From Melaminivora jejuensis (lineage in GTDB: Bacteria; Pseudomonadota; Gammaproteobacteria; Burkholderiales; Burkholderiaceae_C), in contig NZ_JACWIJ010000002.1 in NCBI RefSeq assembly GCF_017811175.1, forward strand, positions 2,046,001 to 2,110,000: DNA of 64,000 nt, written 5' to 3'. Shown here piece by piece: positions 18,690 to 27,181 of the stretch. Position 1 is the first letter of the stretch. Each line of letters begins with the position of its first letter. The position numbers and the translations under genes are program-made. The notes beneath the pieces were generated by a model that was not told the DNA's origin, did not search any database, and worked only from the letters and a program-made list of their open reading frames with translations.

Positions 18690-19472
18690 TCAAAGTCCGG
18701 TAATGCGATGCACCAGAAAAAAATACCAACGATACGGCAGGCAGCGCACGAGTTTGAGCACACCCGTGAAGCGCCGTGGAAAGTGCAGCTCGAAGCGGCC
18801 ACGCTCCCAACCGCGCACGATGGCACGCGCAGCTTCCTCGGGCGTGAGCAGCGCTGGCATCGGAAACGGGTTGCGCGCTGTCAGCGGTGTATCGACAAAG
18901 CCTGGATTGACCAAACTCACGCCCACCCCCTGAGGGCGCAAGTCCAGAAACAGGTTTTCCGCCAGATTGATCAGCGCTGCCTTGGTCGGCCCGTAGGCCA
19001 GGCTCTGCGGCAGCCCGCGCCAGCCCGCTACGCTGGCCACCAGGCTCAGGTGCGGCGAGCGCCCGGCGTGCGCCGCCTGCAGCAGTCCCGGCAACACCGC
19101 CCTGAGCACCTGCAGCACGCCGGTAACGTTCACACGCTGGTGCTGCAGCAACTCGGGCAGGTCTAGCGTCTGCGTCGTCATCGGGCGGTAGTGGCCGGCG
19201 CAGTAGCACACCAGATCGAGCGGGCCATCGGCCAGCAGTTGCTGCGCCGCGTAGACGACCGAGCGCGCATCGGTGACATCGAGCCTGATCGCCTGGCTGC
19301 CCGGGTGCTCGTGCACGAAGGCGTCGAGCCGCGGCTGCTGGCGCGCCGACACACACACCCGGGCGCCACGCGCGTGCAAGAGTGCCGCCACGGCGCGCCC
19401 GATGCCGCTGGAGGCGCCGATCAGCCACACGCGCCGGCCTTGCCAATCGGTGATGGGAGGGTTGAGCGCCAT
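18690..19472 (-). CDS. Short-chain dehydrogenase/reductase
   Basis: 260 residues from the ATG at 19472. Classical SDR: cofactor motif WLIGASSGIGRAVA near residue 13, LVASVAGWRG with the catalytic Ser, then YGPTKAALINL (YxxxK). NAD(P)-dependent; substrate unknown, probably a lipid-related hydroxyl or keto group given the neighbours. The C-terminus has a hydrophobic/basic tail (LVRCLPYRWYFFLVHRITGL) that could contact membrane. Separated by four bases from DUF3833 upstream. Confidence 0.9.
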   Translation of the reverse strand: MALNPPITDWQGRRVWLIGASSGIGRAVAALLHARGARVCVSARQQPRLDAFVHEHPGSQAIRLDVTDARSVVYAAQQLLADGPLDLVCYCAGHYRPMTTQTLDLPELLQHQRVNVTGVLQVLRAVLPGLLQAAHAGRSPHLSLVASVAGWRGLPQSLAYGPTKAALINLAENLFLDLRPQGVGVSLVNPGFVDTPLTARNPFPMPALLTPEEAARAIVRGWERGRFELHFPRRFTGVLKLVRCLPYRWYFFLVHRITGL

Positions 19473-19476
19473 GGCC

Positions 19477-20013
19477 TCACTCCTTGGTGAAAGACAGCAA
19501 GACCTCGCCCAGCGTGATGCCAAACTTGCTCATGCGGGCGCGATTGAGCAGCACCCGCTCGTCGATCAGAAACATCCAGTCATCGAACTGCACCTCGTAC
19601 TGACGGCCATCCAGCGGCAGGCGCAGCGTGTAGTTCCAGCGAAAGGCGTTGCCTGCCGTCTGGCCTTGCGCCTCGCCCACGACATCGTCGGCGCGGCCGC
19701 TGTAGCGGCCATCCGGATGCTTGGTCAGGCGCCAGACGCGACGCTCGGTGCTGCCGTCGGCGTAGTGGAAAGCCTCGTCCAGTACGCCCTGGCCACCGTC
19801 CCAGCGGCAATCCAAGAGCACGGTGAAGCGGCGCACCACCTCGCCGCCGCGCTTTTGAAAAATGCCGTGGGCGCGCACCCGGCCGTTGAAGTAGCGATCG
19901 AGCTCGAGCAGTGGGCGCTGCTGAGCATAGTCGCTCACCTGCGCGCTGGCGCAGCCGGCCAGCGTGGCCGAGCCTGCCAGCAGAGCAAAGAGGGCGTGGC
20001 GGCGAGGGGTCAT
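19477..20013 (-). CDS. DUF3833 lipoprotein
   Basis: 178 residues from the ATG at 20013. A lipoprotein signal is visible (ALFALLAGSATLAGCAS, Cys about residue 21). The rest matches DUF3833 (LELDRYFNGRVRAHGIFQKRGGEVVRRF, GNAFRWNYTLRLPLDG, WMFLIDERVLLNRA). Envelope protein of unknown function, habitually next to Cfa-like and SDR genes. First of the three genes downstream of the inserted chemotaxis receptor gene. Confidence 0.88.
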   Translation of the reverse strand: MTPRRHALFALLAGSATLAGCASAQVSDYAQQRPLLELDRYFNGRVRAHGIFQKRGGEVVRRFTVLLDCRWDGGQGVLDEAFHYADGSTERRVWRLTKHPDGRYSGRADDVVGEAQGQTAGNAFRWNYTLRLPLDGRQYEVQFDDWMFLIDERVLLNRARMSKFGITLGEVLLSFTKE

Positions 20014-20231
20014 GGGGTCACTCCTGAAGATCGGGTTGCCGGGGCGATCAGCAGCCACTGCAGCAGCGCGGCGGCGATTAACTTGAGCGCGTACGGCGCA
20101 CAGCGCGCAACCAGCCGGGGCCGTGCCACAGACGCATACCTTGGCCTGGTTGGTACAGGCCGGTGAGCCGCTCGCCGGGCTGCACATCGGGCAGGCAGCA
20201 CCTACTGCGCCAGCGCAGCTTTTCACCGATA

Positions 20232-20275
20232 AAAAACGACTTCAGGCCATGACAGACAAGCGCCATCAGCTATTA
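20232..20275 (+). repeat. Short interspersed repeat, degenerate copy
   Basis: This lies in the 271-base gap between DUF3833 and the chemotaxis receptor gene. AAAAACGACTTCAGGCCATG is followed by GACAAGCGCCATCAGCTATT, matching the shared core (AAGCGC, CAGCTAT). The rest of the gap holds no convincing gene; a 62-codon minus frame here is unrecognised. Confidence 0.6.
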
Positions 20276-20284
20276 CTTTAGTAG

Positions 20285-21955
20285 TCAATTGAGGGCCATA
20301 CTCAGGCGCGGCAGGGCAGCGCCTGCGGCGTGCGCTGGCAGTGCCAGGCCCTGCGCTACGGCGCCCAAGAGCGCGCCGCCCACCTGGGCTGCGGGCGCCA
20401 GGCGGAACACGCTCACTGCTTCGGCCAGCTCTGCCGCTTGTTGCCTGAGGGTGTGCGCGGCAGTGGCGCTTTGCTCGACCAGGGCTGCGTTGTGCTGCGT
20501 GGCGTGATCCAGGTGGGCCACGGCGGCGCCCACCTGGGCAATGCCTTCGGTCTGCTCGGCCGTGGCGGTGCTGATGTGGGTCATCAGCACCGCCACGCGC
20601 TGCACCTGGGCCACGATGTCGGTCATGGTGGTGCCGGCGTCGCCCACCAGGTGTGCGCCCTGCTCGACCTTGGTCATGCTGGCGTTGATCAAGTCCTTGA
20701 TCTCCCGGGCGGCCTCGGCGCTGCGCTGTGCCAACGCACGCACTTCGCTGGCCACCACGGCAAAGCCCCGGCCCTGCTCGCCGGCGCGCGCGGCTTCCAC
20801 AGCCGCGTTGAGCGCCAGGATGTTAGTTTGGAAGGCGATGGAGTCGATCACGCCAATGATGGTCACCATCTTGTGGCTGCTGGCGGTGATCTCGTCCATA
20901 GTGCGGACGACCTGGGCCACCACTGTGCCGCCCTTGTGCGCGGCGGCGCTGGCCGAGGCCGCCAGTTGTGTCGCCTGGCGGGCCGAGTCGGCGTTGTTCT
21001 TGACCGAGGCAGTCATCTGATCCATGGACGCTGCCGCCTGCCGCACGTCGGCTGCCTGCTCCTCGGTGCGTTGTAGCAGGCCGGAGTTGCCATCTGCGAT
21101 CTCCTGGGCTCCCCGGGAGACGGCCTGGCTGGCCTGGCGCACCTTGTCCACCACCATGGCCAGGCTGCTTTGCATGACTCCCAACGAGGCGAGGACGCTG
21201 CCCGGCTGGGCCTGCGCGGCAGCCACCACCGGCTGCAGGTCACCCTGCGCCACATCGCGCGCTACCTCGGCTAGGGCCGCAGGCTCGGCGCCGAGTTGGC
21301 GCACGATGCTGCGCGCCACGCTCCAGGCTACAGCCACGCTCAGCAGCAAAGCCAGCAGCAGTGCCGAGAACATCACGCCCAGAAAGCTGCCTGCCTCGTC
21401 CATGGCGTGCTGATTGACTGCCTGAATGCGCGCTTCCTTGAAGTCGATGAGCTGGTTGATCGCCGCCAACCATTGCACGTATTGCGGCTTGGCCTGCGTC
21501 CACAGGTTCTGCGCCGCAGCCCCGTCACCGGCCTGCACCTGGGCCACGATGGCCTGCGTGCTGGCCACGGCCTTGGCCTCGGCGCTGCGGATATCGGCAT
21601 ACAGCCGCCCCAGCTCGGGCGCAGCGCCGGCGCGGGTGACGAGCTTTTCCAGCGGCGCCGCCGACTGGGCGTAGAAGTCGGCCAGCGCGGCGATGGTGGC
21701 GATTTCCTGGTCGCGCTCGGCAGGCGTGGGGCTGAGCACCACATCGCGCACGGCGATCGAGCGGTCGTGCGCCGAACCCCGGAAGTTGATGGCGTAGCGC
21801 TGCACCTGCACATGGATGTCGTTGTTGGCGCGCAGCGCCTGATTGATGCGATCCACCTTGACCAGAGCGATCGCCGTGAGTGCCACGAGCAGGCCCAGGA
21901 TCAGGGCAAATCCCGCGTACAAGCGGGCTGCGACAGAGAAGCGAGAAAACGGCAT
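20285..21955 (-). CDS. Methyl-accepting chemotaxis protein
   Basis: 556 residues. Transmembrane helix 1 at about 12-34 ([17 protein letters not shown]), a four-helix periplasmic sensor to about 190, transmembrane helix 2 at about 192-214 ([20 protein letters not shown]), a short HAMP-like region, then the signalling coiled coil whose hairpin tip contains [20 protein letters not shown]. There is no C-terminal CheR/CheB pentapeptide. Ligand unknown. It lies on the same strand inside an otherwise conserved operon, 86 bases after the Cfa-like gene stop, so it may be co-transcribed with the light-regulon genes. Confidence 0.93.
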   Translation of the reverse strand: MPFSRFSVAARLYAGFALILGLLVALTAIALVKVDRINQALRANNDIHVQVQRYAINFRGSAHDRSIAVRDVVLSPTPAERDQEIATIAALADFYAQSAAPLEKLVTRAGAAPELGRLYADIRSAEAKAVASTQAIVAQVQAGDGAAAQNLWTQAKPQYVQWLAAINQLIDFKEARIQAVNQHAMDEAGSFLGVMFSALLLALLLSVAVAWSVARSIVRQLGAEPAALAEVARDVAQGDLQPVVAAAQAQPGSVLASLGVMQSSLAMVVDKVRQASQAVSRGAQEIADGNSGLLQRTEEQAADVRQAAASMDQMTASVKNNADSARQATQLAASASAAAHKGGTVVAQVVRTMDEITASSHKMVTIIGVIDSIAFQTNILALNAAVEAARAGEQGRGFAVVASEVRALAQRSAEAAREIKDLINASMTKVEQGAHLVGDAGTTMTDIVAQVQRVAVLMTHISTATAEQTEGIAQVGAAVAHLDHATQHNAALVEQSATAAHTLRQQAAELAEAVSVFRLAPAAQVGGALLGAVAQGLALPAHAAGAALPRLSMALN

Positions 21956-22041
21956 GGAGGTCTCTTTGAAAGGCTAGGGGGATGGACAAAGAGGTGGGCA
22001 GTGGGGCGGGCAGTCGGCAGCTCGGGCACACTCGCACCGGC

Positions 22042-23265
22042 TCAGTCCTTGACCAGCGTGTACTGCACTACGCTGGTGTTTCCGACGTCGAAGGCGGCTT
22101 CGCAATAGCTCAGGTAGAACTCCCAGGTGCGCTGGAAGGCAGGGCCGAAACCCTGGGCCTGCACCTGGGCACGCTGTGCGGTGAACTGCCGGTGCCAACG
22201 GCGCAGGGTCTCGGCGTAGTCGGTGCCGAAGGCAAACTCCGCCAGCACACGCAGGCCGGCCTGCTGCGCCTGGGCGCGAAAGTGCTGCGGGCTGGGCAGG
22301 CAGCCGCCCGGGAAGATGTACTGCTGGATGAAGTCCGTGCCGCGTACGTAGCGCTCGAACAGCGCATCGTCAATCACGATGCTTTGCACACAGGCGCGCC
22401 CGCCCGGCTTGAGTAGCCGCGCCAGCGTGGCAAAGTACTGCGGCCAGTAGCCCTGACCGACGGCCTCGAGCATTTCGATCGAGCAAATGGCGTCGAACGG
22501 CGCGTCCTGGATATCGCGGTAGTCCTGCAGCCGCAGCTCGGCGCGCTGCTGCAGGCCGGCGCACTGCAGGCGCTCGCGGCCATAGGCCAGTTGCTCGCTC
22601 GACAGCGTCACGCCCGTGACATGGGCCTGGAACTCGCTTGCCGCCATCTCGGCCAGCGCACCCCAGCCACAGCCAATATCCAACACCCGGTGGTGGGGCT
22701 GCACACCAGCGCTGTACAGCGCACGGCGCATCTTGGCGCGTTGCGCGACCACCAAATCGCCCGACAGATCGCCCTGGAACCACGCTGACGAGTAGTTCAT
22801 GCTCGGATCGAGCCAGAGCCTGTAGAAGTCGTTGCCCAGGTCATAGTGGGCATGGATGTTGCGCCGGCTGCCGCTGCGCGAGTTGTGCTGCAGCAGGTGG
22901 CGCAGCCGGTAGGCCCACCGCCCCCACCAGGTGCCGTAGACCAGCGACTGCAGCGCCTTGCGGTTGATCAGCAGCAGCCGCAGCAGATCGGCCAGGTGTG
23001 GCGTGCTCCAGTGCTGCGCGATGTAGGCCTCGGCCAAGCCGATGTCGCCCGAACGCAGCACTGCGCTCAGGGCGCGCCAGTCATGCAGACGCACACTGGC
23101 GTGCGGCGCCGTGCCTTGGCCGAACTGCAGTGCGCTGCCGTCGGGCAACTCCAGGTGCAGCGTGCCGCAGTGCAAGCGCTGCAGCAGGCGCAGCGCCTGG
23201 CGCACAGGGCGCGGCAAATTAGAGGGCAAGGACAGGCCCAAAGACGTGGAACTAGCGATGTTCAT
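22042..23265 (-). CDS. Cyclopropane-fatty-acyl-phospholipid synthase-like methyltransferase
   Basis: 407 residues from the ATG at 23265, which overlaps the DUF1365 stop (ATGA). SAM methyltransferase acting on unsaturated acyl chains in membrane phospholipids. Seen: NIHAHYDLGNDFYRLWLDPS, SAM motif VLDIGCGWGALAEMAA, VTLSSEQLAYGRERL and FIQQYIFPGGCLPS, all standard for the Cfa family. With the adjoining FAD and DUF1365 genes it resembles the Rhodobacter ChrR-regulated set in which a Cfa homologue (UfaM) methylates lipids on the route to furan fatty acids; that assignment here is inference. Confidence 0.92.
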   Translation of the reverse strand: MNIASSTSLGLSLPSNLPRPVRQALRLLQRLHCGTLHLELPDGSALQFGQGTAPHASVRLHDWRALSAVLRSGDIGLAEAYIAQHWSTPHLADLLRLLLINRKALQSLVYGTWWGRWAYRLRHLLQHNSRSGSRRNIHAHYDLGNDFYRLWLDPSMNYSSAWFQGDLSGDLVVAQRAKMRRALYSAGVQPHHRVLDIGCGWGALAEMAASEFQAHVTGVTLSSEQLAYGRERLQCAGLQQRAELRLQDYRDIQDAPFDAICSIEMLEAVGQGYWPQYFATLARLLKPGGRACVQSIVIDDALFERYVRGTDFIQQYIFPGGCLPSPQHFRAQAQQAGLRVLAEFAFGTDYAETLRRWHRQFTAQRAQVQAQGFGPAFQRTWEFYLSYCEAAFDVGNTSVVQYTLVKD

Positions 23266-24086
23266 GATGGACGATCCGGTGGGAGCGAACGGGTGATAGG
23301 CAGCAGCGGCGGCTGCGCCTTGGCGTGAAACGGCACCTGCTTGCCCCACAGCAGCAAGGCGTGCCAAAGGATGCGGGCCATCACGCCAAAGCTCAGCAGC
23401 GGATAACGCCACAGCGCATGGCGCCGACTGGCTGCGGTCAGGGGCTGCAGCCGCCCGGACAGACCAGTGAGCAACACCGGCCCGCTGGCGTCGTGGTAGT
23501 CGATGCGTACGCGCGCCGAGCGCAGACCGTGCGGGCCGCCGCGCTGGAATTCAAAGCGGTAGCTGCCCTGTACGGTGCAAAACGGCGAGACGTGAAAAGT
23601 CTTGTCGGCGCGCAGCTCTTGACCGTAGCGCGGCGCATCCAACAAGTAGGCGTGACGCTCGCCAAACGTGTTGTTCACCTCGGCAACGATGGCGCGCAGG
23701 CTGCCGTCGGCGCGGTGGCAATACCAAAAGCTCACCGGCTTGAAGCTGTAGCCCAGCACGCGCGGATAGCACTGCAGCCAGACTTCGCCGAGTGCGTCGT
23801 CAATGCCAGCGCTGTGCAGCAACTCCTCCAGCCAAGCCAATGCACCGCCCTGTGCCATACCCGCGCCGCTGCCGTGGTCGGCATCGCGAAACGCCAGCGC
23901 CCCTGGGCGGTTGAGTGCCAGCACCCCGGCTGCCTCAGGGCGCACGCGCAATGTGCGCATGGGCAGCAGCAAAAAGAACGTCGGCACGATGAAGCGATGT
24001 CGGCGCGGGCGCAGCCGGGTGTGCCAGACATGGCCGAAGCCGATGTACGGCACCAATGCGCAGGCATCGACGGGCTTGGCGCTCAC
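23262..24086 (-). CDS. DUF1365 protein
   Basis: 274 residues from a GTG at 24086 that overlaps the FAD gene stop (GTGA). The family signature is clear: GYSFKPVSFWYCHRADG, AEVNNTFGERHAYLL, KTFHVSPFCTVQGSYRF. A cytoplasmic or membrane-associated protein of unknown mechanism, almost always between a Cfa homologue and an FAD amine-oxidase-like protein. The overlaps on both sides argue for stoichiometric expression and joint action on membrane lipids. Confidence 0.9.
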   Translation of the reverse strand: MSAKPVDACALVPYIGFGHVWHTRLRPRRHRFIVPTFFLLLPMRTLRVRPEAAGVLALNRPGALAFRDADHGSGAGMAQGGALAWLEELLHSAGIDDALGEVWLQCYPRVLGYSFKPVSFWYCHRADGSLRAIVAEVNNTFGERHAYLLDAPRYGQELRADKTFHVSPFCTVQGSYRFEFQRGGPHGLRSARVRIDYHDASGPVLLTGLSGRLQPLTAASRRHALWRYPLLSFGVMARILWHALLLWGKQVPFHAKAQPPLLPITRSLPPDRPS

Positions 24087-25387
24087 GCCGCCTCCCGGTG
24101 CTGGTGCTGCGCCAGCAGCGCGTCGGCGGCGCGCCAGCCCGATTGCAGGCCATCTTCGTGAAAACCATAGCCCATCCAGGCACCGGCATACCAGGTGTGC
24201 TGCACACCTTGGAGCTGGTGCAACTGGCGCTGCGCGGCCAGGGCCGCCAGATCGAACACCGGGTGCTCGTAGTCGTACTCGCCCAGCACGCAGGCTGGAT
24301 CGATGGGGCTGACCGGGTTGAGCGAAACCAGCACCGGGTGCGCGAACGGCAGCGGCTGCAGACGGTTGAGCCAGTAGTGCAGGCACACGCGCGCCGACTC
24401 GCGAGCGTCATCGGCGGCGCGCTCGTAATTCCAGGCGGCCCAGGCGGCGCGGCGCTGTGGCATGACACGGCTGTCAATGTGCAGCACGGCGCGGTTGGGC
24501 TGGTAGCGGATGGCACCCAGGAGCTGCTGCTCGGCAGCGCTGGGCTGGGCCAACAGGCGCAGCGCTTGGTCGCTGTGCACAGCCAGCACCACCGCATTGA
24601 AATACTCGGCGCCATGATCGGTGCGCACCAGCACGCCCGCAGCGCTGCGCTCAATGCAACGCACCGGCGTGTTCAGCCGCGCGTCCAGGCCGGACACGAT
24701 GGCTTGGACATATTGACGCGCGCCGCCTGCCACCGTGTGCCAACGGGGCCGATCGTGCACCTGGATCAGGCCGTGGTTGTGGCAAAAGCGCACCAGCGTG
24801 GCGATGGGAAAGCGCAGCATCTGATCCGTAGGGCAGCTCCAGATACAGCCCAGCATGGGCAGCAAATACCAGTCGCGAAACGCTGCGCTGAAGCGGTGCT
24901 GCTGCAAAAAGTCGCCCAGCGGCTGCGCCAGCGCCTGCTCCTGGCCCGTCTCGGCCAAAGCCGTGCATAGACGGTTAAAGCGCAGCAGCGCGGCCAACAT
25001 GCCGGCAAAGCGCGGGCGCAGCAAATTGCGCCGCTGGGCAAACACAGTGGCCAAACTGGAGCCACTCCACTCCAGCGCCGCCGCGCCCAGCACACCGGCA
25101 CCTGGCACGCGCACCGAAAACGACATGTCGGAGTGCGCCGTGGGAATGCCCAGCTCGGCCAGCAGGGCGATCAGCCCCGGGTAGGTGCGCTCGTTGAAGA
25201 CCAAAAAGCCGGTATCCACTCCATGCGTCACGAACTGATTGCGGGCGTCGGGCAGACACACATCGACCGTGTGCGTGTGCCCGCCGAAATAACTGCCGGC
25301 CTCCAGCAGAGTGACGCGGGCCTGCCCGCGCAGCCGATGCGCGGCAGCTAGGCCGGAGATGCCAGAGCCGATGATGGCAACTTTCAT
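24083..25387 (-). CDS. FAD-dependent amine-oxidase-like oxidoreductase
   Basis: 434 residues from the ATG at 25387. Dinucleotide-binding motif at the N-terminus (MKVAIIGSGISGLAAAHRL), then LLEAGSYFGGHTHTVD and DTGFLVFNERTYPGL, as in the flavoprotein that accompanies Cfa and DUF1365. The C-terminus WYAGAWMGYGFHEDG closes the FAD site. It probably oxidises or desaturates an acyl chain. First gene of the minus-strand operon and divergent from the MerR regulator, with a shared 123-base control region. Confidence 0.9.
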   Translation of the reverse strand: MKVAIIGSGISGLAAAHRLRGQARVTLLEAGSYFGGHTHTVDVCLPDARNQFVTHGVDTGFLVFNERTYPGLIALLAELGIPTAHSDMSFSVRVPGAGVLGAAALEWSGSSLATVFAQRRNLLRPRFAGMLAALLRFNRLCTALAETGQEQALAQPLGDFLQQHRFSAAFRDWYLLPMLGCIWSCPTDQMLRFPIATLVRFCHNHGLIQVHDRPRWHTVAGGARQYVQAIVSGLDARLNTPVRCIERSAAGVLVRTDHGAEYFNAVVLAVHSDQALRLLAQPSAAEQQLLGAIRYQPNRAVLHIDSRVMPQRRAAWAAWNYERAADDARESARVCLHYWLNRLQPLPFAHPVLVSLNPVSPIDPACVLGEYDYEHPVFDLAALAAQRQLHQLQGVQHTWYAGAWMGYGFHEDGLQSGWRAADALLAQHQHREAA

Positions 25388-25459
25388 AGGGGGTCGATCG
25401 GGTGATGGTTGCGGGCAGTGGACAACAGGGCGTTGCACAATGGCTGCCGGTAAATGTAC

Positions 25460-25486
25460 TAGACAAAAAAGTTTTGTCTTAGACAA
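25460..25486. promoter_or_regulatory. Candidate operator for the MerR/B12 regulator
   Basis: A perfect palindrome, AGACAAAA (25461-25468) and TTTTGTCT (25472-25479) with a 3-base spacer. TAGACA then repeats at 25480-25485, exactly 20 bases (two helical turns) after TAGACA at 25460-25465. It lies between the divergent FAD gene and regulator gene, 25 bases upstream of the regulator ATG, the place where a CarH/LitR-type repressor would bind. Binding itself is inferred. Confidence 0.55.
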
Positions 25487-25510
25487 TTTTCATATGCGTT
25501 GCACACAACC

Positions 25511-26482
25511 ATGAGTCCCAGCCCCACTCACCCATCCCCTCAAGCTCCGTCCGAAACCGCAGGGCTGTCTATTTCCGCCGTCGAGCGCGAGACCGGCCTG
25601 GCCAAGGACACGCTACGCGTCTGGGAGCGACGCTACGGCTTTCCCGTGCCTGTGCGCGATACTGGTGGTGACCGGCTCTACCCGGTCGGGCAGGTGCAGC
25701 AGCTCAAGCTAATCAGCCGGTTGCTCGATGCCGGCTTGCGTCCGGGCAAGGTGGTAGGGCTCGAGCCCGCAGCACTGCAGCAACTGCTGGCACAGCGCAG
25801 CGCGTCTGCCGCACCAAGTTTGTCCATGACAAAAAGAAAGGATCCTGCTGACACCAGCTTGCTCGAAGAGTGGCTGCAGATCATTGGCAAGCACGACCCG
25901 CAAGCGCTGCGCTACGCTCTCACCCACGCCCAGGTGCGCCTGGGCTTGGCCGGTTTTGTGACCGATTTGGTGGCGCCGCTGTCCACAGCAGTGGGCGAGG
26001 CTTGGGTGCAGGGACGCTTTGATATCCACGAGGAACACCTCTACACCGAGGTCATGACCGGCGTGCTGCGCCACGCCATCGCCTCGCTGGCGCCGTTGCC
26101 AGCAGCCCAAGGCCCCAAGGTACTGCTGACCACCGTGCCGCAAGAGCAGCACAGCCTGGGGCTGTTGATGGTCGAGGCGCTGCTGGCGCTGGAGGGCTGC
26201 ACGTGTGTATCCCTGGGCACACAGACCCCGCTGAGCGACATCGTCCAAGCGGCGCTGGCCCACCAGGCGGATGTGGTGGCGCTGAGTTTCAGCAACGTTC
26301 ACAAGGCCAGCGCGGTGCTGGCCAGCCTGCGCACGCTGCGTACACAGTTGTCGCCTACCACCGCTTTGTGGGTCGGCGGTGCGTGCAGCGCGCTGTACCA
26401 GACGTCCCTGCCCGGTGTGAGTGCTCTGGCACACCTGTCGGGATTGCAGCCGCTGGTGGCGCAGTGGCGCCACGATCATTGA
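25511..26482 (+). CDS. MerR-family, cobalamin-binding regulator (LitR/CarH type)
   Basis: 323 residues. The MerR helix-turn-helix is at residues 18-60 (ISAVERETGLAKDTLRVWER then RYGFP). The C-terminal half has the cobalamin features of CarH/LitR photoreceptors: W165 with the Wx9EH pattern ending E175-H176, the lower-ligand motif E212-Q-H214-S-L-G217 (ExHxxG), and GG at 289-290. CarH/LitR repress in the dark with adenosylcobalamin and release DNA on light. The ATG at 25511 is preferred over an in-frame TTG 12 bases earlier. Probably autoregulated and controlling both flanking operons through the palindrome at 25461-25479. Confidence 0.88.
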   Translation: MSPSPTHPSPQAPSETAGLSISAVERETGLAKDTLRVWERRYGFPVPVRDTGGDRLYPVGQVQQLKLISRLLDAGLRPGKVVGLEPAALQQLLAQRSASAAPSLSMTKRKDPADTSLLEEWLQIIGKHDPQALRYALTHAQVRLGLAGFVTDLVAPLSTAVGEAWVQGRFDIHEEHLYTEVMTGVLRHAIASLAPLPAAQGPKVLLTTVPQEQHSLGLLMVEALLALEGCTCVSLGTQTPLSDIVQAALAHQADVVALSFSNVHKASAVLASLRTLRTQLSPTTALWVGGACSALYQTSLPGVSALAHLSGLQPLVAQWRHDH

Positions 26483-26532
26483 CTTGTTTTCCTCCAACCA
26501 AGCGCCTTAAGGTGCAGCGAAAGGCCCCTCCC

Positions 26533-27177
26533 ATGCCTCCCTGCCTTGCCCTCACTCTCGCTGCATGGGCAGCGCCGCGCCAGCATACGGCGCCGCTGCG
26601 CCCGCTGCTGCCCAGTTTTGTCCTGCTCGGGTGGCGCCTGGCCTGGGCGGCGCTGCTGGCTGCCACCGCGTTGCTGCTGGCCGGCTGCGCCAGCACCCAG
26701 CCGCCGCCCGGCGTGGTGCCGGTGGCGCCGTTCGACGTGCAGCGCTATGCGGGCCGCTGGTACGAGCTGGCGCGCCTGGATCACCCCTTCGAGCGTGGCC
26801 TGAGCGACATCTCCGCCCACTACAGCGTGCAGCCCGACGGCAGCGTGCGCGTGGTCAACCGCGGCTACGCCAGTGCCAGCGGCCAGTGGCGTGAAGCCGT
26901 GGGCCGCGCCCTGTTCACGGGCGCACCCACCACCGGCTCGCTCAAGGTGTCGTTCTTCGGGCCGTTCTACGGCGGCTACCACGTCGCCGCGCTCGATGCC
27001 GACTACCGCTGGGCGCTGGTCGTCGGCCCGGACACTGGCTACGCCTGGATCCTGGCGCGCGAGCCGCAACTGCCCGCCGCGCAGCGCGAGGCCATCGTGG
27101 CGCGCGCCCGCGCCCTGGGCGTGGACACCCAGGCGCTGATCTGGGTGGCGCACACACGCCAAGACCCGGCTTATTGA
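26533..27177 (+). CDS. Lipocalin-family lipoprotein (Blc-like)
   Basis: 214 residues. A long N-terminal hydrophobic segment ends in a lipobox (LLLAGCAS, Cys about residue 55). The unusual length before it suggests the true start may be internal, but no better ATG is obvious. The lipocalin barrel begins with FDVQRYAGRWYELARLDHPFERG and continues to FFGPFYGGYHVAALD and YAWILAREP. Outer-membrane lipocalins of this group bind fatty acids or lysolipids and respond to envelope stress. It sits between the regulator and the cryptochrome, all plus strand, in what looks like one operon. Confidence 0.85.
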   Translation: MPPCLALTLAAWAAPRQHTAPLRPLLPSFVLLGWRLAWAALLAATALLLAGCASTQPPPGVVPVAPFDVQRYAGRWYELARLDHPFERGLSDISAHYSVQPDGSVRVVNRGYASASGQWREAVGRALFTGAPTTGSLKVSFFGPFYGGYHVAALDADYRWALVVGPDTGYAWILAREPQLPAAQREAIVARARALGVDTQALIWVAHTRQDPAY

Positions 27178-27181
27178 TGCG

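Noticed and set aside
20078..20266. A 62-codon minus-strand frame between DUF3833 and the MCP gene, considered as a relic of DUF2878
   Set aside because: The residues do not look like a membrane protein and no DUF2878 pattern could be matched.
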